This document shows positions 61,240 to 64,000 of a stretch of 64,000 nucleotides of DNA, piece by piece; the stretch's first letter is position 1, and every line of letters starts with the position of its first letter. The notes beneath the pieces are model-generated. The model made no database searches, was not told where the DNA came from, and was given only the letters and a program-made list of their open reading frames with translations. A program made the translations under genes and the position numbers. Source of the stretch: Lachnospiraceae bacterium (GTDB lineage Bacteria > Bacillota > Clostridia > Lachnospirales > Lachnospiraceae); the NCBI GenBank assembly GCA_021202635.1, contig JAJQCQ010000013.1, positions 25,196-89,195 of the forward strand, given 5' to 3'.

Positions 61240-63093
61240 ATGAACAGCAAAACCTTAAATAACGGTACTCCAGATAACAAAATTTTGAAAAAAAGAAGCG
61301 GTTTTACCGTGATGCTGCGGCTGATCGGCCTGGTAAAGCCGCTGACGGGATATATGATTCTGGCCATCTGCATGGGACTGGCAGGTCACTTATGCGCCAC
61401 CTTCATTACTGTATTCGGCGGCTATGCCGTGCTTGACTTGCTGGGAATGGATACGCCGTTCCCGCTCGGCGCGGTTTTCGCCTGTGTAATTCTGTTTGCC
61501 GTCCTGCGGGCGGGGCTGCGTTACGGGGAACAGGCCTGCAACCATTTTATTGCATTCAAGCTGCTGGCGCTGATCCGTGACAAAGTATTTCGCGCGCTGC
61601 GGAAGCTCTGCCCTGCTAAACTGGAAGGGCGTGACAGGGGCGATCTGATCTCTGTCATCACCTCCGATATCGAGCTTCTGGAAGTCTTCTACGCTCATAC
61701 CATCTCCCCGGCAGCCATCGCTTTTTTGTACACGGTGCTTTTGTGTCTGTTTATCGGCTCTTTCCACTGGGTACTTGGACTGCTGGCGCTGGCCGCATAT
61801 CTGGTGATTGGCATTGTCATTCCGCTGGCAGCCTCCCGCTTAAGTGGAGATACGGGTATGCAGTTCCGCACAAAATCCGGTGAGCTCTCCAGCTTTGTAC
61901 TGGAAAGTATGCGCGGGCTTACCGAAACCATCCAGTATCATCAGGGCAACAAACGTCTGGCAGAAATGAACGCACAGACAGACGCCCTCTCCAAAGACGA
62001 GGAACGGATGAAACAAAATCAGGGACTGAACAGTGCCGTGACGAATACCGTCATTCTGTTTTTTGACTGCATGATGCTTTTTATCTCGTCTTCGCTCTTC
62101 TGCCAGGGGAAGGTAACCTTTGCAGGGGTGCTGATCCCCACCATAGCACTCTTTTCCTCCTTCGGTCCGGCAGTCGCACTGGCCGCTCTTGGCAGTACCC
62201 TGCAAAACACGTTTGCGGCAGGCAACCGGGTTCTGGATATTCTGGAGGAATCACCGGTCACAGAGGAAATCTCCGGACAGCCGGAAGTCCGTTTTCACGG
62301 AGCATCCGCAGAACACGTAACCTTTTCCTATGGGGACACACAAAAACCTTCTCACTCCGTAACAGATAAGACCTCCATGAAAAGACCGGCACAGGCTATG
62401 GAAGTGCCCCTTCCCTGCGGTCAGCAGCAGACCGATTCGCCCATGCAGATTTGCTTCGCAAAGGGCGAATCTATGGAATCTTCATCTGAAATCATTTTAC
62501 AGGATGTCTCTGTTGATTTCCCGGAGCATCAGATCATCGGTATTACCGGCAAAAGCGGCAGCGGAAAATCTACCCTGCTGAAGCTGCTGATGCGCTTCTG
62601 GACGATAAATCAGGGAACGATCACGATTTCCGGAACCTCCGTAGATCAGATTAACACGGCAAACCTTCGCGACATGGAAAGCTTCGTCACACAGGAGACA
62701 CATCTTTTCCACGACAGCATCCGCAACAATCTGCGGATTGCCAGACTGGGCGCTACCGACGAGGAGATTGAGACTGCCTGCAAAAAAGCATCCGTCCATG
62801 ATTTCATTATGACACTTCCGCAGGGATATGATACCCCCGTAGGCGAGCTGGGGAGCACGCTCTCCGGAGGGGAACGGCAGCGGCTGGGGCTCGCGCGGGC
62901 GTTTCTTCATGATGCGCCGTTCTTATTGCTGGACGAACCAACCAGCAACCTCGACAGTCTGAATGAGGCTGTCATTCTGCGGTCACTGGAAGAAGAACAG
63001 GAAGGCAAGACCATCGTACTGGTCTCCCATCGGCAATCCACCATGCGGATCGCTGATAAAACGTATTCCGTAGAGCATGGGAGAGTAAGCTGA
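61240..63093 (+). CDS. ABC exporter half-transporter, CydC-like (TMD + ATPase)
   Basis: 617 residues. The membrane domain has the CydC-like YGEQACNHFIAFKLLALIRD and GDLISVITSDIELLEVFYAH. The ATPase has GKSGSGKST, LSGGERQR, LLLDEPTSNLD and VSHRQST. As in its partner, a ~50-residue polar insert (TQKPSHSVTDKTS and onward) follows the A-loop tyrosine (FSYG). ATG 61240 is 2 nt after the previous stop; a GTG at 61234 overlapping it is also possible. The stop codon lies in the loop of a terminator-like hairpin. Confidence 0.88.
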   Translation: MNSKTLNNGTPDNKILKKRSGFTVMLRLIGLVKPLTGYMILAICMGLAGHLCATFITVFGGYAVLDLLGMDTPFPLGAVFACVILFAVLRAGLRYGEQACNHFIAFKLLALIRDKVFRALRKLCPAKLEGRDRGDLISVITSDIELLEVFYAHTISPAAIAFLYTVLLCLFIGSFHWVLGLLALAAYLVIGIVIPLAASRLSGDTGMQFRTKSGELSSFVLESMRGLTETIQYHQGNKRLAEMNAQTDALSKDEERMKQNQGLNSAVTNTVILFFDCMMLFISSSLFCQGKVTFAGVLIPTIALFSSFGPAVALAALGSTLQNTFAAGNRVLDILEESPVTEEISGQPEVRFHGASAEHVTFSYGDTQKPSHSVTDKTSMKRPAQAMEVPLPCGQQQTDSPMQICFAKGESMESSSEIILQDVSVDFPEHQIIGITGKSGSGKSTLLKLLMRFWTINQGTITISGTSVDQINTANLRDMESFVTQETHLFHDSIRNNLRIARLGATDEEIETACKKASVHDFIMTLPQGYDTPVGELGSTLSGGERQRLGLARAFLHDAPFLLLDEPTSNLDSLNEAVILRSLEEEQEGKTIVLVSHRQSTMRIADKTYSVEHGRVS

Positions 63094-63113
63094 GTTTTCT
63101 CTCCCATGTTTTC
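63076..63113 (+). terminator. Terminator-like hairpin of the CydDC-like operon
   Basis: CATGGGAGAG (63076-63085) pairs perfectly with CTCTCCCATG (63099-63108) and is followed by TTTT. The ABC stop codon is in the loop; the right arm is part of the duplicated fic fragment. Confidence 0.5.
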
Positions 63114-63154
63114 ACCATCTGCTCCCGCAAAAATTCCAGGAAGCCATTGATTTT
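63095..63154 (-). repeat. Duplicate of the fic 3' coding end
   Basis: About 60 bp nearly identical (roughly nine in ten bases) to 57349-57408 in the same orientation, encoding FLREQMVKTWER in both. It begins right after the ABC gene stop and joins the broken hipA. Confidence 0.8.
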
Positions 63155-63659
63155 CAGCCATTTCTCCTCATCGCTATCTGCCCCGCCTTCCTCAAAAGAT
63201 AACGATGCCGCTTCAAGAGTGCGAAGCGTGGTCCATGGCGGTGCAGCCAACTCAGTATCATTGGACAGAAAATCACCATGTTCTTCCAAAGAGAATCTCA
63301 ACGCACCCATTCTCGTTGCATCGTATACACCCAACAGATAATCACTTTCTGTCAGCTTCTTTGGTTTACGTTCTTCTTTCCTTGCACGAATTGCTTCCCG
63401 CCGATTCATTAATGTCCGTCCCCACCGATCCGGGCTTGAATCCGAAAAAATTCCAAACTGATTCTTATCCATCGGCGCATATTGACGCCCCGCATATAAA
63501 TATAAATCAGGGTCAAAAAACATCCCCCGATCCTTATTCAACCAGCTTTCATCATACTCAAATGAAAAGATTTCTTTTCCTCTGCTTTCCGAAACATACA
63601 ACCGTCCCATAAGCTGTGGTTCCGTACTCATCCAATCCGCGTATACAAATATTATTTTC

Positions 63660-63944
63660 TCACTCTTCATCCCCGGCATCTTTCTTCCTCCTGGGTGCCC
63701 TTTTTGCGGTTTTAAGCTCCAGATCCTGCGGCTTTCGGCCAAGCTCATCATCTTTGGCAATCAGCAGAAGATCCTTATCCATATTATTTAAAGCATGCAG
63801 AACCGCAGCATAAGCCCCCATTGACACAGAGGGACTCCCCTTCTCAATCGACCATAATGTCGCCCTGCTGATTCCCGCCCTCTCCGAAACCAGTTCTCCA
63901 GAAAGCTTCCGCCGAAGTCTCGCAAGCTTAATCTGCTCACCCAT
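63660..63944 (-). CDS. hipB: HipB-like XRE family regulator (antitoxin of HipA)
   Basis: 94 residues. Residues ~1-60 form an XRE helix-turn-helix (KLARLRRKLSGELVSERAGI, SRATLWSIEKGSPSVSMGAY), and the basic/acidic tail (KTAKRAPRRKKDAGDEE) is of HipB type. It normally binds HipA and represses the operon; its partner here is truncated. The ATG at 63944 is only 7 nt after a -10 TATACT and has no ribosome site, so the mRNA may be leaderless. Confidence 0.85.
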   Translation of the reverse strand: MGEQIKLARLRRKLSGELVSERAGISRATLWSIEKGSPSVSMGAYAAVLHALNNMDKDLLLIAKDDELGRKPQDLELKTAKRAPRRKKDAGDEE

Positions 63945-63951
63945 AGTTTCT

Positions 63952-63957
63952 AGTATA
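63952..63957 (-). promoter_or_regulatory. -10 box directly at the hipB start
   Basis: Minus strand TATACT, 7 nt before the ATG. The -35 region is weak, as expected if the promoter is repressed or activated by a regulator. Confidence 0.4.
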
Positions 63958-64000
63958 ACGTTCTGTATTTAACTCGACTTTTTCAGCGGGAGTGTATCCA

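Larger units (their letters stand above)
62972..63679 (-). pseudogene. Truncated HipA with a Fic-derived tail
   Basis: A 235-codon frame. The first ~175 residues (to DSDEEKWLK) are the N-terminal part of HipA, with VYADWMSTEPQLMGRLYV, GIFSDSSPDRWGR and LLGVYDATRMGALRFS. It stops before the glycine-rich ATP loop, so the whole kinase domain is missing. The next ~20 codons (INGFLEFLREQMVKTWER) are not HipA: they match the C-terminus of the Fic protein encoded at 57313. Beyond that the frame is just the reverse of the ABC gene. ATG 63679 overlaps the hipB end by 20 bp. Confidence 0.85.

Overview
The window is chromosomal DNA from a spore-forming, moderately GC-rich Firmicute. The gene set fits the family Lachnospiraceae (class Clostridia): spoVAA/spoVAB, the dgt-dnaG-rpoD-trmK run, a T-box leader, an archaeal-type AspRS beside gatCAB, a two-domain acyl-CoA dehydratase activase, a TIGR01906/DUF1461 membrane protein, a TGS-domain uridine kinase and an AlaX-type editing protein. 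Placement to species is not possible from the sequence alone. Most genes lie on the minus strand; the exceptions are amt, the CNNM/HlyC-CorC protein and the CydDC-like ABC pair.

Layout. 0-10 kb: a secreted LprI-like protein; an ammonium transporter fused to a PII domain, behind a strong promoter and a long leader; a DegV lipid-binding protein; a 1531-residue activase. 10-18 kb: CNNM transporter, TrkH/TrkA potassium uptake, a class I aminotransferase, spoVAA-spoVAB, deoC. 18-24 kb: a complete Ugp/Mal-type sugar ABC importer followed by a DUF4160/DUF2442 pair. 24-35 kb: glyS, a lipoprotein, recO, era, an M16C peptidase, a DUF1461 membrane protein, a large InlB-repeat surface protein and RNase P RNA. 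35-46 kb: uridine kinase, trmK, rpoD, dnaG, dgt, small membrane proteins, pyrE, a RelE-type toxin-antitoxin pair and an amidohydrolase. 46-53 kb: aspS and gatCAB behind a T-box whose candidate specifier is AAC (Asn). With a presumably non-discriminating AspRS this would make an asparagine-responsive transamidation operon. 53-64 kb: an accessory-rich end with a UPF0175/PIN pair broken by a frameshift, AlaX, a phosphatase, Fic, a candidate small RNA, DUF454, CydDC-like ABC genes, and a truncated HipA with HipB.

The most unusual features are: (i) a dispersed inverted repeat of about 61-63 bp in four copies, each a few to about 110 bp after the stop codon of a minus-strand gene; (ii) a PIN-type toxin interrupted at a six-T run although its antitoxin is intact; (iii) a roughly 60-bp duplicate of the fic 3' end joined to a hipA that lost its kinase domain, so that direct repeats flank a 5.7-kb block; (iv) an unassigned promoter-to-terminator transcript of about 150 nt upstream of fic; (v) three consecutive strong hairpins after gatB; and (vi) repeated low-complexity loop expansions in conserved enzymes (Era, uridine kinase, both CydDC ATPases). 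I found no CRISPR array, tRNA, rRNA, insertion sequence, prophage or integrase.
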